Notes: generated by a model from the sequence alone, not told the origin. A stretch of 64,000 nucleotides of DNA from Pseudomonas baetica (GCF_002813455.1 NZ_PHHE01000001.1:6603001-6667000); one strand, 5' to 3'. Shown: positions 46,057-55,640, counted from the first letter of the stretch. Numbers and translations: made by a program.

Positions 46057-46272
46057 TTAGCGGCCGGGATGCGACGCGGTGTTCTGGCTAATGTGTTTGG
46101 GGCCGGCAATTGCCCAGGCGATCAGCCCGAACAACGGCACAAACACAATCAGCACAATCCACACCCCCTTATTGTTCGATTTCCCCTCGCTCTTACGCAC
46201 CCGATTGATGGCCCACAGTTCGATCAGTAGAAGAACTGCCGCCAGTACGATCCACACGGTTTCGATATGCAT
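46057..46272 (-). CDS. PLDc_N domain small membrane protein
   Basis: 71 residues with two membrane segments (VWIVLAAVLLLIELWAI and GVWIVLIVFVPLFGLIAWAIAGP) separated by a basic turn (RVRKSEGKSNNK). This is the 'phospholipase D nuclease N-terminal' pattern found alone in many small membrane proteins. AGGAGGTAGCC precedes the ATG. The function is unknown. Its C-terminus ends next to the hemerythrin deletion junction but looks complete. Confidence 0.82.
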   Translation of the reverse strand: MHIETVWIVLAAVLLLIELWAINRVRKSEGKSNNKGVWIVLIVFVPLFGLIAWAIAGPKHISQNTASHPGR

Positions 46273-46326
46273 TGGCTACCTCCTGATGGTCTTTCAGTTA
46301 GGTGGCGTGCGCCGTCGCGGGTTCAT

Positions 46327-47337
46327 TTATTTTTCTCCAGCGCGTTGAGCGGCTGTGCCAGATCCAGCGCGATAAGGCCGCGCACCCGCCGACACGAGCC
46401 CATGCTCGTTTTGCCGCAGTGGTGTGTCGAAAACATCACGCGCGTGGGGCGGCACCTCGAGAGAGGCGAACTGGCTGCTCAGCCAGCTGTAGAGTTGAGA
46501 CACCGCAGGGGAGATCTGCTTGCGGTGCGGACAGACCATGCTCAGCGGCGAGGCATTGCCCGGATAGTCCGCGAGCAACACTAACAGACGCCCGGCGGCC
46601 ACGTCGGCGCTGACATCCAGCCACGATTTGCAGGCGATACCTTCGCCCTCCAGCGCCCAGCGCCGAACCACATCGGCATCGTCGCTGAACAACGGGCCGC
46701 AGACGTGGATCGTTTGTCCGCCGAGGGTCCACTTATCGAACACCCGACCATTTTGCAGATAAAGCAAGCAGGGATGGTTGAGCAGTTGCTCCGGGGTTTG
46801 CGGTTGCCCGCAGCGCTCGACATATTCTGGCGAGGCAACCAGAACACGCCGGTTCCAGGGGGCCAGCGGCAGCGCGACATAGTTGGCGTCTTCGTTCAAA
46901 CCGTAACGGATGGCGACATCCACCGGATCGCGAAACAGGTCGGCGACCTGATCGGACAGCGCAAAACGCAAGGTGAGCTCAGGGTGTTGGCGGCGGAATT
47001 GCGACAGCCACGGCAACAGCACATTGCGCCCCAGATCGGACGGTGCGGTGACTTGCAGCACGCCCTTGAGCGTAGCATTTTCACCGCGCAGGTTTTCCTT
47101 GCCCAGTTTCAACGCCTCCAGCACCGCGTGGGCGGTCGGCAGGTACTGCTCACCCTCGGCGGTCAGGCGCAGGCTGCGCGTGGTGCGCGCGAACAGACGC
47201 ACGTCCAGCTCACGTTCCAGGCGCTTGATCGCGGCAGCGACCTGGCCCGGCAATAAATCGGCTTCCAGCGCAGCGGCGGTAAAACTGCCCAGCGCGGCAC
47301 TGCGAATAAACATGCCCAGATCATCGACGCGAATCAA
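46327..47337 (-). CDS. LysR-family transcriptional regulator
   Basis: 336 residues. The winged HTH occupies residues 1-60 (MFIRSAALGSFTAAALEADLLPGQVAAAIKRLERELDVRLFARTTRSLRLT) and the substrate-binding domain about 90-295 (LRFALSDQVADLFRDPVDVAIRYG, GEGIACKSWLDVSADVAAGRL). A C-terminal tail of about 40 residues is longer than usual. It is divergent from the tandem dehydrogenase genes, the standard layout for a LysR protein that controls its neighbour, and probably activates the 47449-53845 cluster (inference). Confidence 0.92.
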   Translation of the reverse strand: MIRVDDLGMFIRSAALGSFTAAALEADLLPGQVAAAIKRLERELDVRLFARTTRSLRLTAEGEQYLPTAHAVLEALKLGKENLRGENATLKGVLQVTAPSDLGRNVLLPWLSQFRRQHPELTLRFALSDQVADLFRDPVDVAIRYGLNEDANYVALPLAPWNRRVLVASPEYVERCGQPQTPEQLLNHPCLLYLQNGRVFDKWTLGGQTIHVCGPLFSDDADVVRRWALEGEGIACKSWLDVSADVAAGRLLVLLADYPGNASPLSMVCPHRKQISPAVSQLYSWLSSQFASLEVPPHARDVFDTPLRQNEHGLVSAGARPYRAGSGTAAQRAGEK

Positions 47338-47448
47338 TCTTCACTCCTAGGGTGAAAGTGTTGGCGGATTCTGCGGGTTTTTCTTTGCTCTCGTGAGCTC
47401 GAAAATGTTTGCAAGTGTGTGCGTCAGTTCTTCAAACAGCGAGCTTCA
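47338..47448 (+). promoter_or_regulatory. Divergent promoter region of the LysR gene and the dehydrogenase cluster
   Basis: TCACtcctagGGTGA (47341-47355) is an interrupted palindrome that could bind the regulator. The following GTGAAAGTGTTGGCG and TGCGGGTTTTTCTTTG recur as GATGAAAGTGTTGGCG and TGCGGGTTTTTCTTTG at 48448-48484, ahead of the second dehydrogenase gene, so the promoter was duplicated with the gene. Confidence 0.6.
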
Positions 47449-48423
47449 ATGAAAACTTTCACCTTCACCCCCCACAGACTATCGAATGATGACGTTGACG
47501 CTACCCGACCCAAGCCCGGCCCAAGGCAACTGTTGATTGAAGTTCACGCGACTGCAGTCAGCCCTGGCGCGAGCGACATGCCGGTGGCGGCGCTGCTCCA
47601 AGAGCCGAATATTCTCGGCTGGGGAGCGGCCGGTGTGGTTCGTGAAGTCGGCCCGGAGGCGACGCTGTTTCAGCCGGGCGATGACGTGTTTTATTGCTAT
47701 CACGGCAGCATCGGCGACACCGGCGGCCCCAGCCCGATGCACTCGGTGGATGAACGAGCGGTCGGGCACAAGCCGCGAACCTTGAGTGCAGCGCGTGCGG
47801 CGGCATTGTCTTTACCTTCTGTCACCGCCTGGGAATTGCTCTTTGAGCGTCTGGGTGTTGCGCAGGATTCGGGGGCGGGCGAGTGCCTGTTGATCACCGG
47901 GGCGGACACTGATGTGGGGTCGATGCTGGTGCAACTGGCCCGGCAGTTGACCCGGCTGACGGTGATCGCGTGCGCCAGCACTCACGCGGTGGATTCGGTT
48001 CGGCAGTGGGGCGCGCACCATGCGCTTGATCACGCCGCGATAGCTGATCAGTTGCAGGCCCTCACCATCGCCGAGGTCAGCTACGTCGCCAGTCTGATTG
48101 ATACCCAACAGCACTTTGCGCAGTTGATCGACGTGCTGCGCGCGCAAGGGCGTCTGGCCGTGAACGACGAACCACAACATCTCGACGGGATGCACCTCAA
48201 GCGCAAGTCCTTGTCGCTGCATTGGCAAATGCCATTTACCCGTTCGTTGTTCGAATCCGCCGACCTGATCAATCAGTATCAGTTGCTCAACCGTGTCTCT
48301 ACGCTCGTGGATCAAGGCGTTTTGCAAACCTGTGTGAGCACGTCGGCGGACGCTGGCGCGGCGGACAGTATGCAACGCGCCGCTGCACTGCTTGAACGTC
48401 TCAAGGCCAAAGGCAAACCTTAG
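47449..48423 (+). CDS. Degenerate MDR dehydrogenase (zinc-binding ADH family, zinc-free), copy 1
   Basis: 324 residues, similar to the next gene along its length (LGWGAAGVVREVGPEATLFQPGDDVFY, SVTAWELLFERLGV). The nucleotide-binding motif that reads GAAGGVGSM in copy 2 is GADTDVGSM here, losing two glycines of the fold. It may bind NADPH poorly and have another role or be decaying. The ATG at 47449 follows AGCGAGCTTCA; upstream frame to 47419 is not needed. The frame remains open without stops. Confidence 0.86.
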   Translation: MKTFTFTPHRLSNDDVDATRPKPGPRQLLIEVHATAVSPGASDMPVAALLQEPNILGWGAAGVVREVGPEATLFQPGDDVFYCYHGSIGDTGGPSPMHSVDERAVGHKPRTLSAARAAALSLPSVTAWELLFERLGVAQDSGAGECLLITGADTDVGSMLVQLARQLTRLTVIACASTHAVDSVRQWGAHHALDHAAIADQLQALTIAEVSYVASLIDTQQHFAQLIDVLRAQGRLAVNDEPQHLDGMHLKRKSLSLHWQMPFTRSLFESADLINQYQLLNRVSTLVDQGVLQTCVSTSADAGAADSMQRAAALLERLKAKGKP

Positions 48424-48544
48424 TGGAAGGCTGATTTTCATTTTTTTGATGAAAGTGTTGGCGCGTTTTGCGGGTTTTTCTTTGGTTAAGGGCAGTCGAA
48501 GATGGCTGCAAGTGAACGCATCAACCCTCACACAGCGAGTTTCC

Positions 48545-49552
48545 ATGAAAGCCATCACCTTTACCCAACACGCCTTGCCTATTGAAGATCCACAAGCGTT
48601 GTTCGACACCGACATCCCGCGTCCGACGCCCGGCCCGCGCGATCTGCTGGTCGAAGTTCACGCGGTTTCAGTCAACCCGGTGGATACCAAGGCACGCGCC
48701 GGCACTTTCACTAAAGAACCGAAAATCCTCGGTTGGGATGCGGCAGGTATCGTCCGCGAAGTCGGCTCTGAAGTAACACTGTTTCAACCCGGCGATGAAG
48801 TGTTCTATGCCGGCTCGATTGCCCGCACCGGCAGCTACAGCGAATTGCATCTGGTCGATGAGCGAATTGTCGGGCACAAGCCGCGCTCATTGAGTGCTGC
48901 TCATGCGGCTGCGTTGCCGCTGACATCGATCACCGCCTGGGAATTGCTGTTTGACCGGCTCGGTGTCGTTGAAGGCACGGGGGAGGGCAAGTGCCTGTTG
49001 ATTACCGGTGCGGCGGGTGGCGTCGGTTCGATGCTGGTGCAACTGGCGCGGCAATTGACCCGGCTCACGGTCATTGGCACCGCGTCGCGCCAGGAAACCG
49101 CTGACTGGGTCAAGCAACTGGGGGCGCATCACGTCATCGATCACAGCCAGCCGCTGCTTGCTCAGTTGCAGGCGATCGGCATTGCCGAGGTCGACTATGT
49201 CGCCAGCCTGACCCACACCGAGCAGCACTTTTTACAACTGATCGAGGTGCTGAAACCGCAGGGGCGTCTGGGCGTGATCGACGATCCCGACAGCCTCGAT
49301 GTGATGCCGCTCAAGCGCAAGTCGTTGTCGCTGCATTGGGAGCTGATGTTTACCCGTTCGCTGTACGAAACCGCCGACATGATCGAACAGCATCACTTGC
49401 TCAACCGGGTCTCCGACCTGATTGATCTGGGCGTTTTGCAAACCACCGTTGGCGAGCACTTCGGCGCGATCAACGCTGCCAACATGCGGCGCGCCCATGC
49501 GCTGGTCGAGAGCGGCAAGGCCCGGGGCAAGATCGTTCTCGAAGGTTTCTGA
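48545..49552 (+). CDS. Zinc-free MDR quinone-oxidoreductase-like dehydrogenase, copy 2
   Basis: 335 residues of the zinc-binding alcohol dehydrogenase family protein / NADPH:quinone reductase type. VHAVSVNPVDTKARAG, LGWDAAGIVREVG, the Rossmann motif GAAGGVGSMLVQLARQL and TRSLYETADMIEQHHLLNRVSDLIDLG. No zinc-ligand Cys cluster is present. It reduces quinones or enones with NADPH in the known family. The start is placed at 48545; the frame is open to 48392 inside copy 1. A duplicated promoter precedes it. Confidence 0.92.
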   Translation: MKAITFTQHALPIEDPQALFDTDIPRPTPGPRDLLVEVHAVSVNPVDTKARAGTFTKEPKILGWDAAGIVREVGSEVTLFQPGDEVFYAGSIARTGSYSELHLVDERIVGHKPRSLSAAHAAALPLTSITAWELLFDRLGVVEGTGEGKCLLITGAAGGVGSMLVQLARQLTRLTVIGTASRQETADWVKQLGAHHVIDHSQPLLAQLQAIGIAEVDYVASLTHTEQHFLQLIEVLKPQGRLGVIDDPDSLDVMPLKRKSLSLHWELMFTRSLYETADMIEQHHLLNRVSDLIDLGVLQTTVGEHFGAINAANMRRAHALVESGKARGKIVLEGF

Positions 49553-49608
49553 ACACCGCCATCTGTACAGTCAGACGGGCCACCAGAAGGGCGCGTCAGG
49601 AGCACGTT

Positions 49609-50793
49609 ATGCGTATGAAAAAACTTTCCGCCACGATTGCCATGGTCACGGCTGCCGCATTGGCCATGCCGTTTGCGCATGCCGTCAATGCCGTCGCATT
49701 GCCGGCCAATGCACCCGCCGATCGGCCTTTCGGCAAGCTTGAACAAGTGCATGCGTTCTACGACGCGATGCCAACCGGGGTGACGGTCAGCGAGACCGGG
49801 CGAATCTTCGTCAACTACCCGCGCTGGGGCGACGATGTACCCTTCGCCGTGGGCGAGATCCGCGACGGCAAGGTGGTCGCCTATCCAAATGCGGCAATCA
49901 ACCGGGAAAACCCCAATGACCCCAGCGATGGGCTGATCAGCGTGCAAAGCGTGGTGGCCGATGGTCAGGGCCGTGTCTGGCTGCTCGACACGGCAGCCCC
50001 GGGTTTCGCCGATCCGAAACCGCGCGGCGCCAAGCTGGTGGCGGTGGACCTTGCCAGCAACACGGTCGTCAAGCGTCTGGTGTTCCCGGAGAACGTCATG
50101 TTGCCCAGCACCTACGTCAACGACATGCGTTTTGATTTTCGCACCGGCGAGCAAGGCACTGTTTATCTCACCGACTCATCGTTGCGCGGTCCGGGGGCGA
50201 TCATCGTCGTGGACATCGCCAGCGGTCGCGCCATGCGCCGCTTGAGCGGAGTACCGTCAACATCGGTTGATCCGTCCTTCGTACCTGTTGTGGAAGGCCT
50301 TCCAGTGATGGTCAAGGGCGCCGACGGCAAACAAAAACCGCTCGGTGTGGCGTCCGACGGCATCGCCTTGTCGGCGGACGGCAAGACACTGTATTTCACG
50401 CCGTTGTCCAGCCGCCACCTGTACTCGGTACCGACCGCATTGCTGCGTGATTCCAGCGTCAGCGAGCAACAACTGGCCGCTGCCGTGCAGAATCTGGGCG
50501 AGAAAGGCGCATCGGACGGCATGGAGGCGGACGCCAGCGGCGCACTTTATGCTGGCGACTACGAGCACAACTCGATCCGTAAACGCCTGCCGGACGGCCA
50601 ATGGCAAACCATCGTGCACGATCCACGCCTGCTCTGGCCCGACACGTTGTCCATCGGTCCTGACGGCTATCTGTATTTCACCGCCAACCAGTTGCACCGC
50701 CAGGCGGCGTTTCGCGGTGGCCAGGATCAGCGGCAAAAACCCTACAGCCTGATGCGTCTGAAAATCGACGCGGCGCCTGCACCTACCCGGTAA
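49609..50793 (+). CDS. Secreted Yellow/major-royal-jelly-like protein
   Basis: 394 residues with a signal peptide (MRMKKLSATIAMVTAAALAMPFAHA) and a six-bladed propeller of the SMP-30/royal-jelly type: RIFVNYPRW, VVADGQGRVWLLDTAAPGF, YVNDMRFDFRTGEQGTVYLTDSS, GIALSADGKTLYFTPLSSRHLY and SDGMEADASGALYAGDYEHNSI. Related proteins are annotated as L-dopachrome tautomerase-related or gluconolactonase-like. Substrate unknown; location periplasm. CAGGAGCACGTT precedes the ATG. It belongs to the LysR-linked cluster. Confidence 0.9.
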   Translation: MRMKKLSATIAMVTAAALAMPFAHAVNAVALPANAPADRPFGKLEQVHAFYDAMPTGVTVSETGRIFVNYPRWGDDVPFAVGEIRDGKVVAYPNAAINRENPNDPSDGLISVQSVVADGQGRVWLLDTAAPGFADPKPRGAKLVAVDLASNTVVKRLVFPENVMLPSTYVNDMRFDFRTGEQGTVYLTDSSLRGPGAIIVVDIASGRAMRRLSGVPSTSVDPSFVPVVEGLPVMVKGADGKQKPLGVASDGIALSADGKTLYFTPLSSRHLYSVPTALLRDSSVSEQQLAAAVQNLGEKGASDGMEADASGALYAGDYEHNSIRKRLPDGQWQTIVHDPRLLWPDTLSIGPDGYLYFTANQLHRQAAFRGGQDQRQKPYSLMRLKIDAAPAPTR

Positions 50794-50820
50794 TACCTGT
50801 TCGAATTTTCTGGAGAATTG

Positions 50821-51132
50821 ATGATGAATGCATCCACTGAAGTGTTGGTTTCGATTGCCGTCCTCAAGGCCAAAGCGGGCAAGGAGCAAGCCTTGAAGGA
50901 GGGCTTGCTGGCGCTGGTCGAGCCGACCCGGGCCGAGCCGGGCAATCTCGACTATGTGTTGTTCGAACTGCGTGACGAACGCGGCACGTTCTATATGCGC
51001 GAGGCGTTCAAGAATCAGGCGGCACTGGATGCGCATTTCGCCATGCCGTACTTCCAGCGCTTCGCAGCCACGGCGGATGACCTGCTTGCCGAGCCGTTGC
51101 AATTGATCTTCCTTGAGCAAGTCTCGAACTGA
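50821..51132 (+). CDS. Putative quinol monooxygenase (ABM fold)
   Basis: 103 residues: VLVSIAVLKAKAGKEQALKEGLLALVEPTRAEPGNLDYVLFELRDERGTFYMREAFKNQAALDAHFAMPYFQRF. This is the antibiotic biosynthesis monooxygenase fold (YgiN-like), cofactor-free dimers that oxidise quinols or act as ring-modifying enzymes. TGGAGAATTG precedes the ATG at 50821. It fits with the neighbouring quinone-reductase-like genes in redox metabolism of an aromatic or quinone compound (inference). Confidence 0.9.
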   Translation: MMNASTEVLVSIAVLKAKAGKEQALKEGLLALVEPTRAEPGNLDYVLFELRDERGTFYMREAFKNQAALDAHFAMPYFQRFAATADDLLAEPLQLIFLEQVSN

Positions 51133-51181
51133 CAGCGCTACAACACTCAGTCGTCCTTCCAACCTTTCAGGGTGTTCTGCA

Positions 51182-53845
51182 ATGAAAGATTCCGCGCAAC
51201 GGCCAGGCCAGACAACGTCGCTTCATGAAGACAGCGATGCCATTGAAACTCTTGAGTGGCTCGACGCCCTGGCCAGCGTTGCGCAGGTCGCTGGCAGGCG
51301 CCGCGTCAGGTACTTGCTGCAACGGCTGGCCGAGCAGGCCAATCGCTTGGGCGTGCAGGGCGGCGCGGGTGCGTACTCGCTCTATCAGAACACCATCGCG
51401 CTGGAGCAGCAGCCGGACTATCCCGGCGATCTGGTGATGGAGGAACGCCTCACCTCGATCATCCGCTGGAATGCCTTGGCGATGGTGGCCAAGGCCAACA
51501 AGGCTTATGGCGAGTTGGGCGGTCACATCGCCAGTTTTGCTTCGGCAGCCGAGATTTTCGAGGTCGGCTTCAATCATTTCTTTCGTGCTGACAGTGAGCA
51601 GGGACGCGGTGATCTGGTGTACTTCCAGGCGCATTCGGCGCCCGGCGTCTATGCGCGGGCCTTCCTCGAAGGCCGCTTGCAGCAGACGCAACTGGAGCGC
51701 TATCGGCAGGAGGTCGACGGTGGCGGCTTGTGCTCGTACCCGCACCCTTGGCTGATGCCGGACTTCTGGCAGTTTCCCACCGGCTCAATGGGCATCGGGC
51801 CGATCAATGCCATCTACCAGGCACGGTTTCTGCGCTATCTGCAACATCGCGGCATTGCCGCGACGGCGGGTCGGCATGTCTGGGGCGTATTTGGTGACGG
51901 CGAGATGGACGAGCCGGAGTCGATTGCCGCGCTGTCGCTCGCCTCGCGGGAAAGCCTCGATAACGTCACCTTCGTGATCAACTGCAACTTGCAGCGTCTC
52001 GATGGCCCGGTACGGGGCAACGGGCAAATCGTTCAGGAGCTGGAATCGCTGTTCAGCGGTGCCGGCTGGAACGTGATCAAAGTGCTGTGGGGCTCTGACT
52101 GGGATCGGTTGTTCGCCCGCGACGAAGGCCACGCGCTGCTGCGCCATTTCGCGGCCATGGTCGACGGCGAGTATCAGAACCTCGGCGCCAATGATGGCGC
52201 GTACAACCTCAGTCACTTCTTCAATCAAGACCCGCAATTGCAAGCGCTGGTTGCGGATATGACGCCGCAGCAGATCGACGCGCTGCGCCGGGGCGGCCAT
52301 GATTTTCGCAAACTGCACGCAGCGTTCGAAGCGGCGAAGAATCACGAGGGCAGGCCGACCGTGATTCTGGCGAAAACCAAAAAGGGTTTCGGCATGGGCC
52401 AGATTGGCGAGTCGCGCAACACCTCACACCAGCAGAAAAAGCTTGATGTCGAGGCACTCAAGGCCTTTCGTGATCGCTTTGCCTTGCCGCTGGACGATCA
52501 GGCCGTGGAGGAAATGCGCTTCTATCGGCCTGCCGACGACAGCCCCGAGTTGCGTTACCTGCAGCAACAGCGACGTGCGCTGGGCGGTTATCTGCCCAAG
52601 CGCAACAGCGTGGCAGCGGTAATCCCGGTGCCGCCGCTCGACAGTTATGCGCGGTTTGCGCTGGCCCCGGACGAGCGGGAAAACTCCACCACAATGGCGG
52701 TTGTGCGCCTGTTCACCCACCTGATCAAGGACAAACAACTGGGGCCGCGCATCGTGCCGATCGTTGCCGATGAGGCGCGCACTTTCGGCATGGCCAACCT
52801 GTTCCGGCAGATCGGCATCTACTCGTCGGTGGGGCAACTGTACGAGCCGGAAGACGCCGGCGCGCTGCTTTATTACAAGGAATCCATCGACGGCCAGTTG
52901 CTGGAGGAGGGCATCACCGAAGCCGGCGCCATGTCCTCGTGGATCGCTGCGGCCACCTCGTACAGCGTCAATGGCGAGCCGATGCTGCCGTTCTACATCT
53001 ACTACTCGATGTTCGGCTTCCAGCGCGTCGGTGATCTGATCTGGGCGGCGGCTGATCAGCGCGCCAGAGGTTTTCTCATCGGCGCCACGTCAGGCCGCAC
53101 GACGCTGGCTGGCGAAGGCTTGCAACATCAGGACGGTTCCAGCCAATTGATGGCCGCCACCGTGCCCAACTGCCGCGCCTATGACCCGGCATTCGCCAGC
53201 GAAGCGGCGGTGATCATCGATCATGGCAGCCGGCGCATGCTGGAGCAGCAAGAGGACGAGTTCTATTACCTGACCGTGACCAACGAAAACTACGTGCAGG
53301 CGCCGCTGGAACCCGATCAATACGAACAGGTGATTCGCGGCATGCGCCTGTATGCCCGTCACGGCGACAAGGTCCCGGCCGTGCGCCTGCTAGGTTCCGG
53401 AGCGATTCTGCGCGAAGTGATCGCCGCCGCGCAGATGCTGGACGAAGAGTGGCAGGTCAGCAGCGAAGTCTGGAGCGTCACAAGCTTTTCCGAGTTGGCG
53501 CGAGAGGCGCGCGAGGTGCAGCGTCAACAGGTGTTCGGGGGGGACGTCCATCAGCAAAGCCATCTGACACGTTGCCTGCCCGGCGGCGCGCCAATTGTGG
53601 CGGCCAGCGATTACGTGCGCGCTTATGCGCAACTGATCGCACCTTACTTGCAGGCGCCTTACCTTGCCCTGGGCACCGATGGCTTCGGGCGCAGCGACAC
53701 GCGTTCGGCGTTGCGCCGGTTCTTTGAGGTGGATCGCTATCACATCGTGCTGGCTGCGTTGGCGGCGGTAGATCCGCAGGCGCATGCTGTGGCGCGGTCG
53801 CGATACGGCATCGAGGCGAGCGTGCAGGCACCGTGGAATTGTTGA
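51182..53845 (+). CDS. Homodimeric pyruvate dehydrogenase E1-like protein, extra copy outside an aceEF operon
   Basis: 887 residues, the AceE type: ETLEWLDALASVAQVAGRRR near the start, PTGSMGIGPINAIYQARF, thiamine diphosphate motif GDGEMDEPES...NCNLQRLDGPVRGN, and the transketolase-like part ADEARTFGMANLFRQIGIYS. No aceF or lpd gene follows. It may feed acetyl groups from pyruvate or a related 2-oxo acid of the cluster's pathway, needing E2/E3 from elsewhere. The ATG at 51182 is preferred over 51113, which lies within the ABM gene. Confidence 0.9.
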   Translation: MKDSAQRPGQTTSLHEDSDAIETLEWLDALASVAQVAGRRRVRYLLQRLAEQANRLGVQGGAGAYSLYQNTIALEQQPDYPGDLVMEERLTSIIRWNALAMVAKANKAYGELGGHIASFASAAEIFEVGFNHFFRADSEQGRGDLVYFQAHSAPGVYARAFLEGRLQQTQLERYRQEVDGGGLCSYPHPWLMPDFWQFPTGSMGIGPINAIYQARFLRYLQHRGIAATAGRHVWGVFGDGEMDEPESIAALSLASRESLDNVTFVINCNLQRLDGPVRGNGQIVQELESLFSGAGWNVIKVLWGSDWDRLFARDEGHALLRHFAAMVDGEYQNLGANDGAYNLSHFFNQDPQLQALVADMTPQQIDALRRGGHDFRKLHAAFEAAKNHEGRPTVILAKTKKGFGMGQIGESRNTSHQQKKLDVEALKAFRDRFALPLDDQAVEEMRFYRPADDSPELRYLQQQRRALGGYLPKRNSVAAVIPVPPLDSYARFALAPDERENSTTMAVVRLFTHLIKDKQLGPRIVPIVADEARTFGMANLFRQIGIYSSVGQLYEPEDAGALLYYKESIDGQLLEEGITEAGAMSSWIAAATSYSVNGEPMLPFYIYYSMFGFQRVGDLIWAAADQRARGFLIGATSGRTTLAGEGLQHQDGSSQLMAATVPNCRAYDPAFASEAAVIIDHGSRRMLEQQEDEFYYLTVTNENYVQAPLEPDQYEQVIRGMRLYARHGDKVPAVRLLGSGAILREVIAAAQMLDEEWQVSSEVWSVTSFSELAREAREVQRQQVFGGDVHQQSHLTRCLPGGAPIVAASDYVRAYAQLIAPYLQAPYLALGTDGFGRSDTRSALRRFFEVDRYHIVLAALAAVDPQAHAVARSRYGIEASVQAPWNC

Positions 53846-53907
53846 TTGGCTTGCTCGCGCTCCGGCCAATATTCTTCACGCCGTCATGTGTGTCGGATAT
53901 TGGCTGA

Positions 53908-54147
53908 GGACAGATCATCAGCGGCTATTGGCTGATGAGCGTTTCGGGGCTGCCCATGACCACGGAGTGGGTGCTTACCTCGCTGATCATCGTCCTTTGC
54001 GCAGGTTCGCTTTGGCTGCCGGTGTTGGTTTTGCACAAGCGTTTGTAGGTGATGGCGTCGAGCGCGGGGGAGGTAGGGACGGCGCTCGATGCGCAATACC
54101 GTGCGGTTTACCGGATGTGGTTCTGGCTGGGTGCATGCGGGCAAAGA
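53908..54147 (+). pseudogene. Decayed DUF2269-like membrane protein fragment
   Basis: One frame reads SGYWLMSVSGLPMTTEWVLT, then SLIIVLCAGSLWLPVLVLHK, a stop, then AQYRAVYRMWFWLG before the frame is lost. The pattern (G-W-L-M..., LPVLVL, R.WF.LG) resembles the C-terminal half of DUF2269 proteins. The N-terminal half is missing and there is at least one in-frame stop, so it is not functional. It lies between the E1 gene and the IS4 element. Confidence 0.5.
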
Positions 54148-54214
54148 GGCGATGGTCACGCTTGGAGTCAATGTGTACGTCTCATCCGTACGACAGAAAG
54201 CCGGGAATAAGCCC

Positions 54215-55640
54215 TAATGCCAGTCAGTTAAGCTGACTGGCATTTTTGTTTTTGATCGGATACTTCGGCGATTTGAGCCTGATTGCCCGAGGATAAATGC
54301 GCTCCTCGCGTCGATGTGGCAGGACATAATGCGGGGCTGAGGCATGCAACTCTGCGAGATATTTGGGGATGTTCCCCGAACGATCCGCAGAAACGCCGTT
54401 GATAAACCCCAAGATCGCCCAAGTGCACGCGGTGAAGCTCAGTTCGCATGGATGGATGCCTGGACAATGGCGGCTCATCTCCACCATCTGATAACGCAAC
54501 AGGTTGTAGCCCAACAACACGCCCCACAGTTCCTGCTCAATCATTTCGGGCGTCTTGCTGCGCAGCGTATAGCTGCTGTTCAGCAGGGTCTGCTTCATTT
54601 CTCTAAACCCTAACTCGATCTCCCATCGCTGGCTGTAGAGATCGACGATTTCGTCGGACGGGAAGCGTAATGAGTCGGCCATCGACGTCAGTATCTGACA
54701 AACCTTGCCCTTGACGGTTTTGCTCAGAAGCCGCGCAGTCAGGCGCTCCGGCAATCCAGGCCATTGCTTGCGGGCCTGCGGCGAAGTACTCAACGAGACC
54801 ACAGCATCGTGGCGCCCCAAACGCTGAAGCACTTCGTACTGCGAGCCTTTTTTCAGCGGCATCAACCAATGTCGCTCGATGCCTGCTTGCTGCCATTGAT
54901 GCAGCAACCCCAAGGAATAAAAGCCGCGATCGAACAGCGTCAGCGAGTGATCGGGGGTGGTTTCGATCAGTTGCTCCGCCAGTTTCATCTCGTTGCTGCG
55001 ATAGCCGTCAAACGCGCTGCCAATCAGTAAGTGACTGGTCAATTCCATTTGGCAAACCATGCGCACCTGAGGAAAACCAGTATCGCCATGCTGGTTGCTG
55101 GCGGAGTCGTAACGCGCACGGTTTTCCGGTGTATCGGGCGTACGCCAGACGACGCCGTCGACACCCAGCAAGCGCAACCCGGCCCAGGTCGGATGACTGG
55201 CCGCTTCATGCCAGCTTTTCTGAGTCAGATCGAAGACTTGTCGTACGGCCTCGCTGCCCAGCCGCTGACGGGCTTGGACTACGGCGCTGGGCGCGACCAG
55301 CGGACGTTGCCCAGGCAGCATGATGTTCATGCGACTGACCACATCCCACGCCGACATGCGTCGAAAAAACGCCATGGAGATGACGCACCAAAGCATCATT
55401 TCCAAAGGTAAGCGTCGCCTGCGCAAAGTGGCTACACCGGCCTGCTCCAATGCCTGTTCGACCAGAGATGGATCAAGCAACGAGTCCAACCCTTCGAGGG
55501 AGTTGGGAGTCGAGACGAAGTTGTGGGTGAGTTCCAGTGCCCGAGCCAGACGCATAAAAAAATCCGATGCCTATTCAGGCATCGGATTTTGATTTCTTGC
55601 GGCCAAAGGTCAAGCAAAAGGGCTTAACTGATCGGCATTA
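54215..55640 (-). mobile_element. Complete IS4-family insertion sequence (1426 bp)
   Basis: Ends TAATGCCAGTCAGTTAAG (54215) and, from the other side inward, TAATGCCGATCAGTTAAG (55640), 18-bp repeats with two mismatches. Direct repeats GGAATAAGCCC (11 bp) at 54204-54214 and 55641-55651 are the target duplication. The size is typical for IS4 relatives. Confidence 0.95.
54224..55555 (-). CDS. IS4-family transposase
   Basis: 443 residues: N-terminal DUF4372-like helical part, then DDE core with [20 protein letters not shown] (first Asp), [15 protein letters not shown] (second Asp) and the Y-2-R-3-E-6-K box in [16 protein letters not shown]. Complete frame, so likely active. Confidence 0.94.
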   Translation of the reverse strand: MRLARALELTHNFVSTPNSLEGLDSLLDPSLVEQALEQAGVATLRRRRLPLEMMLWCVISMAFFRRMSAWDVVSRMNIMLPGQRPLVAPSAVVQARQRLGSEAVRQVFDLTQKSWHEAASHPTWAGLRLLGVDGVVWRTPDTPENRARYDSASNQHGDTGFPQVRMVCQMELTSHLLIGSAFDGYRSNEMKLAEQLIETTPDHSLTLFDRGFYSLGLLHQWQQAGIERHWLMPLKKGSQYEVLQRLGRHDAVVSLSTSPQARKQWPGLPERLTARLLSKTVKGKVCQILTSMADSLRFPSDEIVDLYSQRWEIELGFREMKQTLLNSSYTLRSKTPEMIEQELWGVLLGYNLLRYQMVEMSRHCPGIHPCELSFTACTWAILGFINGVSADRSGNIPKYLAELHASAPHYVLPHRREERIYPRAIRLKSPKYPIKNKNASQLN

